DNA of 64,000 nucleotides from Candidatus Aminicenantota bacterium (GTDB lineage Bacteria; Acidobacteriota; Aminicenantia; Aminicenantales; Aminicenantaceae), in contig JAFGMO010000002.1 in the NCBI GenBank assembly GCA_016927475.1, positions 62,001 to 126,000 of the forward strand, written 5' to 3'. The notes under the pieces were generated by a model, which searched no databases, was not told the origin of the DNA, and was given only the letters and a program-made list of their open reading frames with translations. Shown here piece by piece: positions 1-8,488 of the stretch. The stretch's first letter is position 1. Every line of letters begins with the position of its first letter. The position numbers and the translations under genes are program-made.

Positions 1-1637
1 TCAAGATCGAATTCGTGGATCGTGAGGGAAAAACGACAGCACTGAAGGAAAAACTTCATCTTATTGAAGGGGAAGTCATCGACACCGCGGTAATGAACGT
101 GGCCGCTTTGAGAAAATTTTATGCCGAGCAGATCAAGGAAGCAAAAAAAGACGGCGTTCTCCTTTCCCTGCATCTGAAAGCGACCATGATGAAAATCTCC
201 GATCCCATCATGTTTGGCCACTGTGTTTCGGTTTATTATAAAGAAGCTCTGGATAAGCATGCGGATACGCTCAAAAAGATCGGCGCCAATGTGAATAACG
301 GCCTGGCCGATGTTCTGGAAAAACTCAACAAACTTCCCGCCGATAAAAAGGCCGAGATAGAAGCCGATATCGAATCCGTCTATAAAAATCAGCCGGACCT
401 GGCCATGGTCGATTCCAGATACGGCATCACAAACCTTCACGTTCCCAACAACATCATCGTCGATGCTTCCATGCCCAATGTCGTCCGTGACGGAGGCAAG
501 ATGTGGAACAAAAACGACGAGCTGCAGGATTGTATTGCCATGATACCCGACCGCTGTTACGCGACAATGTATAAAGAAATTCTTGAAAATGCGAAAAGAC
601 TTGGGCAATTCGATCCGTCAACCATGGGGAACCTCTCCAATGTGGGCCTGATGGCCCAGAAGGCTGAGGAGTACGGCTCTCATGATAAGACATTTGAGGC
701 ATCCGGCGAAGGATCGATCAGGGTCGTTGACAATGCAGGAAAGGTTCTATTGGAACAGAACGTGGAAAAAGGAGATATTTTCAGAATGTGCCAGGCCAAA
801 GACGTGGCAATACGGGATTGGGTCAAACTGGCTGTAAAACGAGCCAGAGCTTCCGGTTCACCAGCAATTTTTTGGTTGGACGAAAACAGAGCCCATGATG
901 CAGAAATCATCAAGAAGGTTAATCAGTATCTGCCTGAGCATGACACATCCGGTCTTGATATCCGGATAATGAAGCCGCAGGACGCCATGAAATTCACCCT
1001 GGAAAGAATTCGAAGAGGTGAGGACACAATCTCGGTAACGGGGAATGTACTCAGAGATTATCTCACGGACCTTTTTCCGATCCTGGAGCTCGGTACAAGC
1101 GCCAGGGTGTTGTCCATTGTTCCCCTCCTCGCGGGCGGCGGGCTGTTCGAGACCGGAGCGGGAGGCTCTGCTCCCAAGCATGTCCAGCAGCTCCTAAAAG
1201 AAGGCCACCTGAGGTGGGATTCTCTGGGAGAGTATTGCGCTCTTGTCCCCTCCCTGGAATTGATCGTCGAGAACACAAACAACGATAAAGCCGCCGTCCT
1301 GGCCGAAACCCTCGATAGCGCCATCGCCAAGTACCTGGAAAACGGGCGGCTTCCCTCCCGCAATGTAAACGAGATTGATAACAGGGGAAGCACATTTTAT
1401 CTGACTTTATACTGGGCCCAGGCCCTGGCCGCCCAGGATAAAAACACATCGATGAAAGAACGCTTTATCCCCGTAGCCAACGCTCTGGAGAAAAACGAAA
1501 CCAAAATCACGGAAGAACTGCTGGCAGCCCAGGGAAAGCCGGTGGACATCGGCGGATACTATATTCCCGATGAGGAGCTGGCCGCAAAAGTGATGCGCCC
1601 CAGCGTTACCTTTAACGCCATCATCGACGAGATGTAA
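1..1637 (+). CDS. icd: Monomeric NADP-dependent isocitrate dehydrogenase, 5'-truncated by window edge
   Basis: The reading frame is open from base 3 and runs off the left edge, so the first visible start-like codon (GTG at 15) is internal. About 540 residues are visible; the monomeric IDH family is about 740, so roughly the N-terminal quarter is missing. Recognisable family segments include the [20 protein letters not shown] region and the [18 protein letters not shown] region near the C-terminal half. The enzyme oxidatively decarboxylates isocitrate to 2-oxoglutarate with NADP in the cytoplasm. It converges with the NtrC-type gene, 32 bp away. The family assignment is from motif memory, and I am confident of it. 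Confidence 0.93.
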   Translation, partial: KIEFVDREGKTTALKEKLHLIEGEVIDTAVMNVAALRKFYAEQIKEAKKDGVLLSLHLKATMMKISDPIMFGHCVSVYYKEALDKHADTLKKIGANVNNGLADVLEKLNKLPADKKAEIEADIESVYKNQPDLAMVDSRYGITNLHVPNNIIVDASMPNVVRDGGKMWNKNDELQDCIAMIPDRCYATMYKEILENAKRLGQFDPSTMGNLSNVGLMAQKAEEYGSHDKTFEASGEGSIRVVDNAGKVLLEQNVEKGDIFRMCQAKDVAIRDWVKLAVKRARASGSPAIFWLDENRAHDAEIIKKVNQYLPEHDTSGLDIRIMKPQDAMKFTLERIRRGEDTISVTGNVLRDYLTDLFPILELGTSARVLSIVPLLAGGGLFETGAGGSAPKHVQQLLKEGHLRWDSLGEYCALVPSLELIVENTNNDKAAVLAETLDSAIAKYLENGRLPSRNVNEIDNRGSTFYLTLYWAQALAAQDKNTSMKERFIPVANALEKNETKITEELLAAQGKPVDIGGYYIPDEELAAKVMRPSVTFNAIIDEM

Positions 1638-1664
1638 AAAAATCAGCGGGGAATGCGGATTCCC
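1637..1664 (-). terminator. Probable terminator of the NtrC-type regulator gene
   Basis: A GGGAA/TTCCC hairpin lies at 1649-1664. Read on the minus strand it is followed, after six bases, by a run of seven T at 1637-1643. It sits just past the stop codon of the minus-strand regulator and between two convergent genes. The stem is short, so this is a moderate call. Confidence 0.45.
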
Positions 1665-1669
1665 TCCCC

Positions 1670-3082
1670 TTACTCCTTTTGAGAAGGAGAAGCGACAATC
1701 TCTCCTACTCCAGCTGTGATTTTTATCCCGTATGATTCCAGTTTTTTATACAAGTTACTGCGCGGGGTGTCGATAGCCCTGGCGGTCTGGGAAATATTCC
1801 AGTTGTTCTCTTCGAGCTTTGCCAGAATAAATTCCTTTTCCGAACGTTCCCTAAATTCCTTAAGGCTTTTGATCTTAGCGGTATCAGGCAAATGAATACT
1901 CGCTTCTCCCTTTATTCTTTCCGGAAGATCCTTGGCATCAACAGTTTGTTCTTCAGTCATAATGATCATTCGTTCCACAACATTCTTCAACTCACGGACA
2001 TTTCCTTTCCACGGATATTTTTTCAAAATTTCCAGAGCTGCCGGAGTGAATTGTTTTATCTTAAAATTGTTTTCTTCGGCAAAATTCCGGCAGAAATATT
2101 CCACTAGAAGAGGGATATCCTCCTTTTTCTCCCGTAATGGAGGAGAATATATGGGGACGACATTCAATCTGAAATAAAGATCTTCCCGGAAATTCCCTTC
2201 TTTGATCTCTTTGTTCAGGTTTTTGTTGGTCGCTGCGATGACGCGTACGTCAACCTTGTCGATTTTTGAGGAGCCCACCTTTTGAACCTCCCCTTCTTCC
2301 AAGACCCGGAGAACTTTAGACTGGGTTTTTAAACTCATGTCCCCGATTTCATCAAGAAAAATGGTGCCGCCGTCCGCTAGCTCAAATTTCCCTTGCTTTT
2401 TTTCCGTGGCACCCGTAAAAGCTCCTTTTTCATGGCCGAAAAGCTCGCTCTCGATCAATTCTTCAGGGATGGCGGCACAATTCACCTGAACGAATTCCTC
2501 CTGTGCCCGGCGGCTGTTCCGGTGAATGGCGCGGGCAATCAGTTCTTTTCCCGTTCCGCTCTCACCACGGATTAAAACTGTCGCATTTGTCGGGGCTGCT
2601 TTTTTCACATTTTCCCATAGTTTCTTCATCATCAAATGGTTCCCGATGACTTCGTACCGTTTTTCGGCCTTTTTCCGCAGGCTGTTGCATTCCCGGCGCA
2701 GCTTGCTCTGGCTTAGAGCGTTTCGAATACTGAGGAGGACTCTTTCCCTGTGCAGGGGTTTTTCCAGAAAATCGTACGCTCCTCCCTTGGTAGCTTCGAC
2801 GGCAGTTTGAATGGTTCCATGGCCTGAAATCATGATCACTTCGGGAGAGAAGGCCCTTTTCCTTATCTCGGCAAGAATTTCCATACCGTCTCTGCCGGGA
2901 AGTTTTACATCCAGCAGGATCAGGTTGATGCCGACGGTCTCGTCTAAAGTGTCCAACGCCTCTTCTCCGTCCTTGGCTTCAAGAAAATCGTATCCCTCGT
3001 ATTCCAGAATCATTTTCAAGGATTTGCGTATATTTTCTTCATCATCAACAACAAGAATTTTATTTTTTCGCTGCGTTTTCAT
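1670..3082 (-). CDS. Sigma-54-dependent response regulator (NtrC family)
   Basis: 470 residues with a complete NtrC layout. The receiver domain is at about 8-122, with acidic pair D13/D14, phospho-acceptor D58 and conserved K108. The AAA+ domain has Walker A GESGTGKE at 173-180 and the sigma-54 contact loop GAFTGA at 220-225. A Fis-type helix-turn-helix lies near the C terminus, with the segment ISQTARAIDTPRSNLYKKL. It should activate RNA polymerase-sigma-54 promoters when phosphorylated. No partner histidine kinase is adjacent; the kinases at 27-36 kb lie far away. The intact GAFTGA motif argues for a true sigma-54 activator. The target genes cannot be read from this window. Confidence 0.95.
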   Translation of the reverse strand: MKTQRKNKILVVDDEENIRKSLKMILEYEGYDFLEAKDGEEALDTLDETVGINLILLDVKLPGRDGMEILAEIRKRAFSPEVIMISGHGTIQTAVEATKGGAYDFLEKPLHRERVLLSIRNALSQSKLRRECNSLRKKAEKRYEVIGNHLMMKKLWENVKKAAPTNATVLIRGESGTGKELIARAIHRNSRRAQEEFVQVNCAAIPEELIESELFGHEKGAFTGATEKKQGKFELADGGTIFLDEIGDMSLKTQSKVLRVLEEGEVQKVGSSKIDKVDVRVIAATNKNLNKEIKEGNFREDLYFRLNVVPIYSPPLREKKEDIPLLVEYFCRNFAEENNFKIKQFTPAALEILKKYPWKGNVRELKNVVERMIIMTEEQTVDAKDLPERIKGEASIHLPDTAKIKSLKEFRERSEKEFILAKLEENNWNISQTARAIDTPRSNLYKKLESYGIKITAGVGEIVASPSQKE

Positions 3083-3145
3083 CTTATCAATCCTTTGCTC
3101 GAAATTTGATTCATTTTAACATAATTCCTGCAGGATAAAAATGAA

Positions 3146-3172
3146 TTGCCCTCAAGACAGGATTGATATAAT
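3146..3172 (+). promoter_or_regulatory. Candidate sigma-70 promoter for the K+ channel gene
   Basis: A TTGCCC element at 3146-3151 is followed after 15 bp by a perfect TATAAT at 3167-3172. The box abuts the upstream ATG at 3173, so transcription would begin beyond that codon. This favours the ATG at 3206 as the real start. Confidence 0.45.
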
Positions 3173-3205
3173 ATGGGCTCAAAGAACAGCTTTGGATTCT
3201 GTGTT

Positions 3206-4198
3206 ATGTGGAAACCATTATTTCTTCTTTTCCTCATGGTCTTTATCGGAACTTTGGGTTACCACATTATTGAAGGATGGCCCCTCCTCGATTGTTTTTA
3301 TATGACCGTCATTACCATTTTCACCGTTGGTTTCAGAGAAGTCAGGGACCTTCATGTTTCCGGACAAATTTTCACGGTTTTTGTCATTTTCGGAGGTGTC
3401 GGGACAGCCCTCTACGCTTTTACCAAAGTTGCCGAAATCATTTATGAGGGCGGTGCTGCCAGGTTTTGGCGGAGGACACGGATGAGAAAAAAAATGGAAC
3501 ATTTAAAAGATCATTATATTATTTGCGGTCACGGCCGCATGGGTCGAATCGTCAGGGAAAGACTGGAAGAGGAAGGTTCTTCTTTTGTTGTCATCGATAA
3601 TGACGAAAAAAAACTCAGTCCTTTCATTCAAAACTCCAGCTTCCCTATTATCATTGGAGACGCCACTCAGGAAGAAGTCATCCTCAAAGCGGGAATCAAA
3701 ACCGCTAAAGCCGTCGCAGCCCTTCTTCCCTCGGACGCGGACAACCTTTACCTCGTTCTGACCGTTCGCTTGATCAATCCTTCCATTTTTGTCCTTGCCA
3801 AAGCCTTGGAGGAAGAGGCCGAGAAAAAAATACTGCAGGTCGGCGCAAGCCGGATCGTCAGCCCCTACAAATGGAGCGGATTAAAGATAGCCCAGGCGCT
3901 GATCCGTCCTGCCGTTGTGGACTTCATGGACCTCATAGTCAGAAGAAAAGAGCTCTCGCTCTATATGGAAGAGATGGTAGTCAAAAAAAAGTCCAAAATC
4001 CGTGGAAAAACACTCGTTGAAAGCGATATTCGCAAAAAAGCCAATGTCATCGTTATCGCCGTTAAAAAACCGGGGGAAGATATTGTCTTCAACCCTTCTT
4101 CCGAGATTAAGTTTGAAACAGGGGATATCCTTCTGGTTTTAGGGGATAAAGAGGCCATCCATCAGTTCGAAAAATCATTCATGGGAACAGCGGATTAA
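3206..4198 (+). CDS. Potassium channel with RCK (TrkA-N/TrkA-C) domain
   Basis: A two-TM pore module is followed by a cytoplasmic NAD-binding TrkA-N fold (segment IICGHGRMGRIVRERL) and a TrkA-C domain near the C terminus (GDILLVLGDKEAI). It should be an inner-membrane K+ channel or efflux protein gated through the RCK domain. The frame is open from ATG 3173, but I choose ATG 3206 (330 residues): a TATAAT box ends at 3172, and the protein from there begins MWKPLFLLFL, as channel N termini usually do. The selectivity filter reads TVGFRE, where the canonical order is TVGYGD. No K+ transport partner is adjacent. Confidence 0.88.
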   Translation: MWKPLFLLFLMVFIGTLGYHIIEGWPLLDCFYMTVITIFTVGFREVRDLHVSGQIFTVFVIFGGVGTALYAFTKVAEIIYEGGAARFWRRTRMRKKMEHLKDHYIICGHGRMGRIVRERLEEEGSSFVVIDNDEKKLSPFIQNSSFPIIIGDATQEEVILKAGIKTAKAVAALLPSDADNLYLVLTVRLINPSIFVLAKALEEEAEKKILQVGASRIVSPYKWSGLKIAQALIRPAVVDFMDLIVRRKELSLYMEEMVVKKKSKIRGKTLVESDIRKKANVIVIAVKKPGEDIVFNPSSEIKFETGDILLVLGDKEAIHQFEKSFMGTAD

Positions 4199-4288
4199 GG
4201 GTGAGGATATTATAACCAAAATCCTGTATACGAATTTTAATTCTTGATAGCTGTTGTGTCCCCTTCTTTTATTTAATAGAATAAAAAG

Positions 4289-5662
4289 GTGACCAACAAA
4301 AAGAAGATATCTCTATTCGTCCTTCCATTTTTTCTTCTCCCGGCACTTCTTTCTTCTCCCCTTTTCTCTGATGAAGACACGCCTTCGAATTTTTTCGAAC
4401 TGGAAAACGGAATAAAGGTCTTTCTTTATGAAAGACATACCCTTCCCCTTTTTCATCTCGTAATCGGTTTCAATACAGGGACAAAAGATGAGGTCGCCGA
4501 AAACTCGGGACTCCTTCATATCCTTGAACACTACACCCTTTTCCGGGGAACAAAATCCCGAAGCGGAACCGAGATCAGCAAAAACGTCAGGCGTCACGGA
4601 GCCTATTTTAATGCCCATACGGGGATCGACCTTGTCTCTTTCGAAATCTCCCTGCCGAAGGAACACGCGGAATTCGCCCTGAATAACCAAAAGGATATCC
4701 TTTTCAACCCTCAATTCGACGACGAAGAGGTGGAAAAGGAGAAGAAAATCATCCTGGAAGAGCTGAACCAAATGGAAGACGACCCCATGCGATACGCCAC
4801 TTCCCTCGTTTACGGCCATCTTTTCCCCGGCCATCCTTATGAACGTCCCGTCCACGGAACCATCGAGGGCATCAAAACAACGACAGCCGCCAAACTTCAG
4901 GATTTTTACAGCGAGCATTTTTCAACATCAAACTGTGCCCTGGCCGCGGTCGGCGATTTTTCCATAGAGGAAATGGAATCCAAGATCCGGAACATATACG
5001 GCCTCATACCCCCCAAAGACATCACTGTTACCTCCTACCCCAAGGCAAGCGATCTCCCCGATAATGTTGAAATCGAAAAAACAATGGATGTCGAGGAAGG
5101 ATATATGGCCATCGGAATTCAGGGACCTGACTACAACCATCCCGATCAATACGCCCTTCATCTTCTGACCGAGATGCTTGGACGAGGCGTCACACCGATG
5201 CTGAACGCACACCTTCGGGGAAGAAGAGACCTGATACACACCGTGAATATGACCTACAGCTCCTACCAATACGGAGGAGCCATCATCATCTATCTGACCC
5301 TGGAACCGAATAAAATGAAAGCGGCTTCCAGAGAAACAATGCGTTTTCTTAAAGACACCAGACGCGGAAGATATTCCAAAGATGATTTTATGGGAGAAGT
5401 AAAGATCGATGCTTTGGATTACCTGGAAAGCGCAAAAAACCAGATAAGATATAAAATCCTCCAGTCACAGGAAAACGGCCTTGTTGTGGCCAATTCTCTT
5501 GTCCGTTACATTCTCATCAATGACGACACGAGACGAGGAAGCTACCTGGAAAACATCGAAAAAATCAGCTCTTCCGACATTCGAAAAGCCGCGGGAACCT
5601 ATCTTGGAAAAGGGAAATACGTCATTGTTTCCATCAAACCGAATAAAAAGAAAAATCCATGA
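4289..5662 (+). CDS. M16 zinc protease, catalytic subunit, secreted
   Basis: 457 residues, GTG start. The N terminus is a signal peptide (Lys-rich, hydrophobic at about 7-26). The inverted zinc motif HILEH is at 77-81, and the downstream third ligand is the Glu at about 157 in IILEEL, matching HxxEH-x(74-76)-E of M16 (pitrilysin/insulinase) peptidases. The C-terminal half lacks a second motif, as is normal. The next gene overlaps by four bases (ATGA) and encodes a motif-less homologue, so the pair probably forms an active/inactive heterodimer in the periplasm. The AGG directly abutting the GTG is too close for an ideal ribosome site, so the start is slightly uncertain. Confidence 0.93.
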   Translation: MTNKKKISLFVLPFFLLPALLSSPLFSDEDTPSNFFELENGIKVFLYERHTLPLFHLVIGFNTGTKDEVAENSGLLHILEHYTLFRGTKSRSGTEISKNVRRHGAYFNAHTGIDLVSFEISLPKEHAEFALNNQKDILFNPQFDDEEVEKEKKIILEELNQMEDDPMRYATSLVYGHLFPGHPYERPVHGTIEGIKTTTAAKLQDFYSEHFSTSNCALAAVGDFSIEEMESKIRNIYGLIPPKDITVTSYPKASDLPDNVEIEKTMDVEEGYMAIGIQGPDYNHPDQYALHLLTEMLGRGVTPMLNAHLRGRRDLIHTVNMTYSSYQYGGAIIIYLTLEPNKMKAASRETMRFLKDTRRGRYSKDDFMGEVKIDALDYLESAKNQIRYKILQSQENGLVVANSLVRYILINDDTRRGSYLENIEKISSSDIRKAAGTYLGKGKYVIVSIKPNKKKNP

Positions 5663-7008
5663 AAAAACTTTTTTTTCTTTCTAAGGGAGCAAAATGCGCA
5701 TTGGGAGCTGTTTTTTTGCTTATAGCGTTCTTTTCATTTTCCTTTTCCCAAGAAATGGAAAGCCGGCAGGCGAATAATGCTGTAAAAATAAGCCTGGAAA
5801 ACGGTCTTCCCCTTATTTTGGCCGAGGATGATTCATCGGCCTTGACCGTCCTTCAGATCCTCATCAAGGGAGGGAAAAGGGCTGAACCTTCCGGAAAAGA
5901 GGGCCTGGCTTACCTGACCACCTATCTCACCCTCGAAATCACGGATATGCGCCAACTTCAGGACCTGATGAGCCAGGCTTCACACATCTCCATGTTTTGT
6001 TTCGAAGATTATTCCCTGGTGATCATTATCTGCTTGACCGAACACCTTGACAGCACGCTGGAGATCATGTTCCAAACCTTTAAAGATCCCCTTTTATCCG
6101 GAATGCGCATTAACCGGGTTAAAGACAACATGAATTTTCGTCGGAAATTTGAAGAGGATGACTCCGTTAAAGTCGGTCACCAAAAAGCCCTTGATGGCTT
6201 TTTCGGACAAAGCGCCTATGCCGGGTCCGTCCTGGGTACGGAAGACAGCTTAAAAAATATCAAAAAGAAAGATATTGAAAACTATTACCATAATTACTTT
6301 CATGCCGGCGGTATGATTGTTTCCGCCGTTTCGAATATGAAGAGTCCGGAGCTGACCGAAGTCCTGAAAAAACATTTTTCTTCCTTTCCCCGGCAAGACG
6401 TTCCTCCTCCAGCTTCTATCCAGGCCGGCACGCCCGATAACAAAACAATATCACAAACCAAGGATACCCAATTGACTTTCGTTTCCCTCGCTTATCCCCT
6501 TCCCCGCATATCCAAGCGCAGCTATGCCCTTGCCCTGCTTCTTGAAAATTATCTCGGAAGAGGAATCGGTTCCATGCTCTGGCCGCTCAGGTCCGAAAAA
6601 AACCTGGCCTACAACGTCAATGCATTCTCAACTCAGCTTCAAGAGGGGGGATTTTTCGAAGCTTATCTGGAAACAGAGCCGCCGAAAAAGGAAGAAGCCC
6701 TGAAAGAATTGAAAGCCGTGCTGGAAGGAGTGTTCGCCAACGGTATGACGGAAGAAGATCTTGCCGTGGCCAAAATCAATTCCAGATTCCACTTTCTCAG
6801 AGACAACGAAACGAAAGAGAATAGGGCTCATTATCTGGCAGAATTCGAAGCCCTCGGACTTGGCTTCAATTTTTTGGAAAAACTTCTCTCAGAGATCGAA
6901 GCCGTAACGGTCGATGAAATGAACACCTATTTAAAACAAATCCTCGATCCCGAAAAAGGGATCAAAATTACTATTGGTCCTGACGCGGACTTGCCAGCCG
7001 AACGGTAA
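5659..7008 (+). CDS. M16 family protein lacking the zinc motif (non-catalytic partner)
   Basis: 449 residues with a signal peptide (hydrophobic AVFLLIAFFSFSFS in the first 30). It shares the M16 fold with its upstream neighbour, including the C-terminal R/Y-type segment WPLRSEKNLAYNVNAF. At the expected position of HxxEH it reads EGLAYLTTYLTLE, with no metal ligands. This is the usual sign of the substrate-binding, non-catalytic subunit in two-gene M16 systems. It starts inside the stop codon of the catalytic gene (ATGA), indicating translational coupling. The natural substrate is unknown. Confidence 0.9.
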   Translation: MKKLFFLSKGAKCALGAVFLLIAFFSFSFSQEMESRQANNAVKISLENGLPLILAEDDSSALTVLQILIKGGKRAEPSGKEGLAYLTTYLTLEITDMRQLQDLMSQASHISMFCFEDYSLVIIICLTEHLDSTLEIMFQTFKDPLLSGMRINRVKDNMNFRRKFEEDDSVKVGHQKALDGFFGQSAYAGSVLGTEDSLKNIKKKDIENYYHNYFHAGGMIVSAVSNMKSPELTEVLKKHFSSFPRQDVPPPASIQAGTPDNKTISQTKDTQLTFVSLAYPLPRISKRSYALALLLENYLGRGIGSMLWPLRSEKNLAYNVNAFSTQLQEGGFFEAYLETEPPKKEEALKELKAVLEGVFANGMTEEDLAVAKINSRFHFLRDNETKENRAHYLAEFEALGLGFNFLEKLLSEIEAVTVDEMNTYLKQILDPEKGIKITIGPDADLPAER

Positions 7009-7015
7009 AAACCGT
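7002..7015. terminator. Small hairpin between convergent genes
   Basis: ACGGT and ACCGT pair around an AAAA loop, overlapping the end of the M16 partner gene and facing the aminopeptidase gene end at 7025. AT-rich sequence follows. It could serve both directions, but the five-pair stem is weak. Confidence 0.3.
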
Positions 7016-7024
7016 ATTTATTAT

Positions 7025-8416
7025 CTACGCTTCCGCCGCCGTCTTCTCAATATCGGCAATCGTCTTAGGTATGGGTTTTCCCAGTATACGGTGTCCGTTT
7101 TCTGTCACTAAAACATCATCCTCAATCCGGATCCCGCCGAAATCACGGTAGTTATTTACCTTGTCGTAATCAATAAAATTGGTAAACTTTCCTTCGTTTT
7201 TCCACAGATCTATCAAATCCGGAATGAAGTATAATCCGGGTTCAACGGTCAGCACATGACCCGGTTCCAGTTTTTTTGCAAATCTCAGGGCGGACAGTCC
7301 AAATTGAGAGCTTCTTTGCGCCTCGTCTCCATATCCGACATAATTTTCACCGATATTCTCCATATCATGAACATCCAGCCCCATGAGATGCCCTAATCCG
7401 TGAGGAAAGAACATCGCGTGTGCTCCCTTATCGACTGCTTCTTCCGGATCTCCTTTCATGATACCAAGATCCGTCAATCCTCCGGCTATGGTGCGGGCAG
7501 CCAGTAAATGGACATCCCGGAAGGATATACCGGGCCTCATGGCATCGATAGCCCCCGTTTGGGCTTTAAGAACGACCTCATAAATTTCTTTCTGGCGGGA
7601 CGAAAATTTGCCTCCTACCGGAGTGGTTCGGGTAATATCCGAAGCGTAATGCCGGTCCGATTCCGCTCCTGAATCATTGACCAGAAGCCGGCCCTCCTTG
7701 AGGACATTGCCGTGGTAATGATTATGCAAAATCTGGCCGTTTATGGTTAATATCGTCGGAAAGGCGAGAAAAAATCCCCTGGAAAGGACAAGACCCTCCA
7801 TCCTGCCGGTAATCTCACTTTCATAAACACCGGGTTTGGCCATTTTCATGGCTAAGGTATGCATCTCATAGGACACATCCAAAGCCTTTTCGATTTCCTG
7901 AATTTCTTCGTCCGTTTTGAGGGAACGTTGAGCGGCTAAGGCTATGATCAAATCGGCCGAAGCTTTCAGCGCAACCTTTTGGATATCCAGATGCAGCCAA
8001 TCAGCCAGCTTCAGGATAGTCTCCGGCCTATACGGTGGTAAAAAATGAATTTTTTTCCCTTCTTTTACGGCTTGATCCAGAACATCCGCTATCCGCGATA
8101 ACGGCGTCGTTTCTTCAACGCCGACACGCTTTCCTCTGACCTTGAGCAACGCTTGGTGCCCCATCCAGATGATGTCATCCATGTCAGCATCATCACCGAA
8201 AATAATATCTTTCCCCTCGTCGGCATCGACAACACCTGCCAGAGAAGGAGAATCCAAACCGAAATAATAGAGAAAGGAGCTGTCCTGCCTAAAATGATAA
8301 GCATTGTCCCTATAGTTCATCGGTGTTTCCTCATTCCCAGGAAACAGTATCAATCCGGAACCAACCATCTCTCTCAAACGATTACGTCTCTTAATATAAG
8401 TTTCCGCCTCAAACAT
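7025..8416 (-). CDS. Xaa-Pro aminopeptidase (M24B metallopeptidase)
   Basis: 463 residues: an N-terminal creatinase/aminopeptidase-P-like domain (about 1-170) then the pita-bread M24 domain. The metal-binding set is visible in order: Asp in VNDSGAESD, Asp in YASDITRT, His in FFPHGLGHLMG, Glu in TVEPGLYF and Glu in GIRIEDDV. It should remove an N-terminal residue ahead of proline, in the cytoplasm. The ATG is preceded by AAGGAG. It lies 72 bp downstream of the hydroxyproline dehydratase gene on the same strand, probably in one transcript. Its action on Xaa-Pro or Xaa-hydroxyproline peptides would feed that enzyme. A dipeptidase (prolidase-like) specificity is also possible. Confidence 0.92.
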   Translation of the reverse strand: MFEAETYIKRRNRLREMVGSGLILFPGNEETPMNYRDNAYHFRQDSSFLYYFGLDSPSLAGVVDADEGKDIIFGDDADMDDIIWMGHQALLKVRGKRVGVEETTPLSRIADVLDQAVKEGKKIHFLPPYRPETILKLADWLHLDIQKVALKASADLIIALAAQRSLKTDEEIQEIEKALDVSYEMHTLAMKMAKPGVYESEITGRMEGLVLSRGFFLAFPTILTINGQILHNHYHGNVLKEGRLLVNDSGAESDRHYASDITRTTPVGGKFSSRQKEIYEVVLKAQTGAIDAMRPGISFRDVHLLAARTIAGGLTDLGIMKGDPEEAVDKGAHAMFFPHGLGHLMGLDVHDMENIGENYVGYGDEAQRSSQFGLSALRFAKKLEPGHVLTVEPGLYFIPDLIDLWKNEGKFTNFIDYDKVNNYRDFGGIRIEDDVLVTENGHRILGKPIPKTIADIEKTAAEA

Positions 8417-8488
8417 AAAAATCTCCTTTTTTTTAATTCCATGTAGGGTATAACATAGATTTAACGTTCCTGTCCAATTATAGAAAAT

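Noticed and set aside
454-1449. Several minus-strand open frames of 77-128 codons inside the isocitrate dehydrogenase gene
   Set aside because: They lie wholly antisense to a clearly homologous gene, lack family motifs and ribosome sites, and have Arg/Ser/Pro-rich compositions typical of shadow frames.
4313-4918. A 201-codon minus-strand frame under the M16 catalytic gene
   Set aside because: It is antisense to the HILEH-containing coding sequence. Its low-complexity charged C terminus is the complement of the signal-peptide region.
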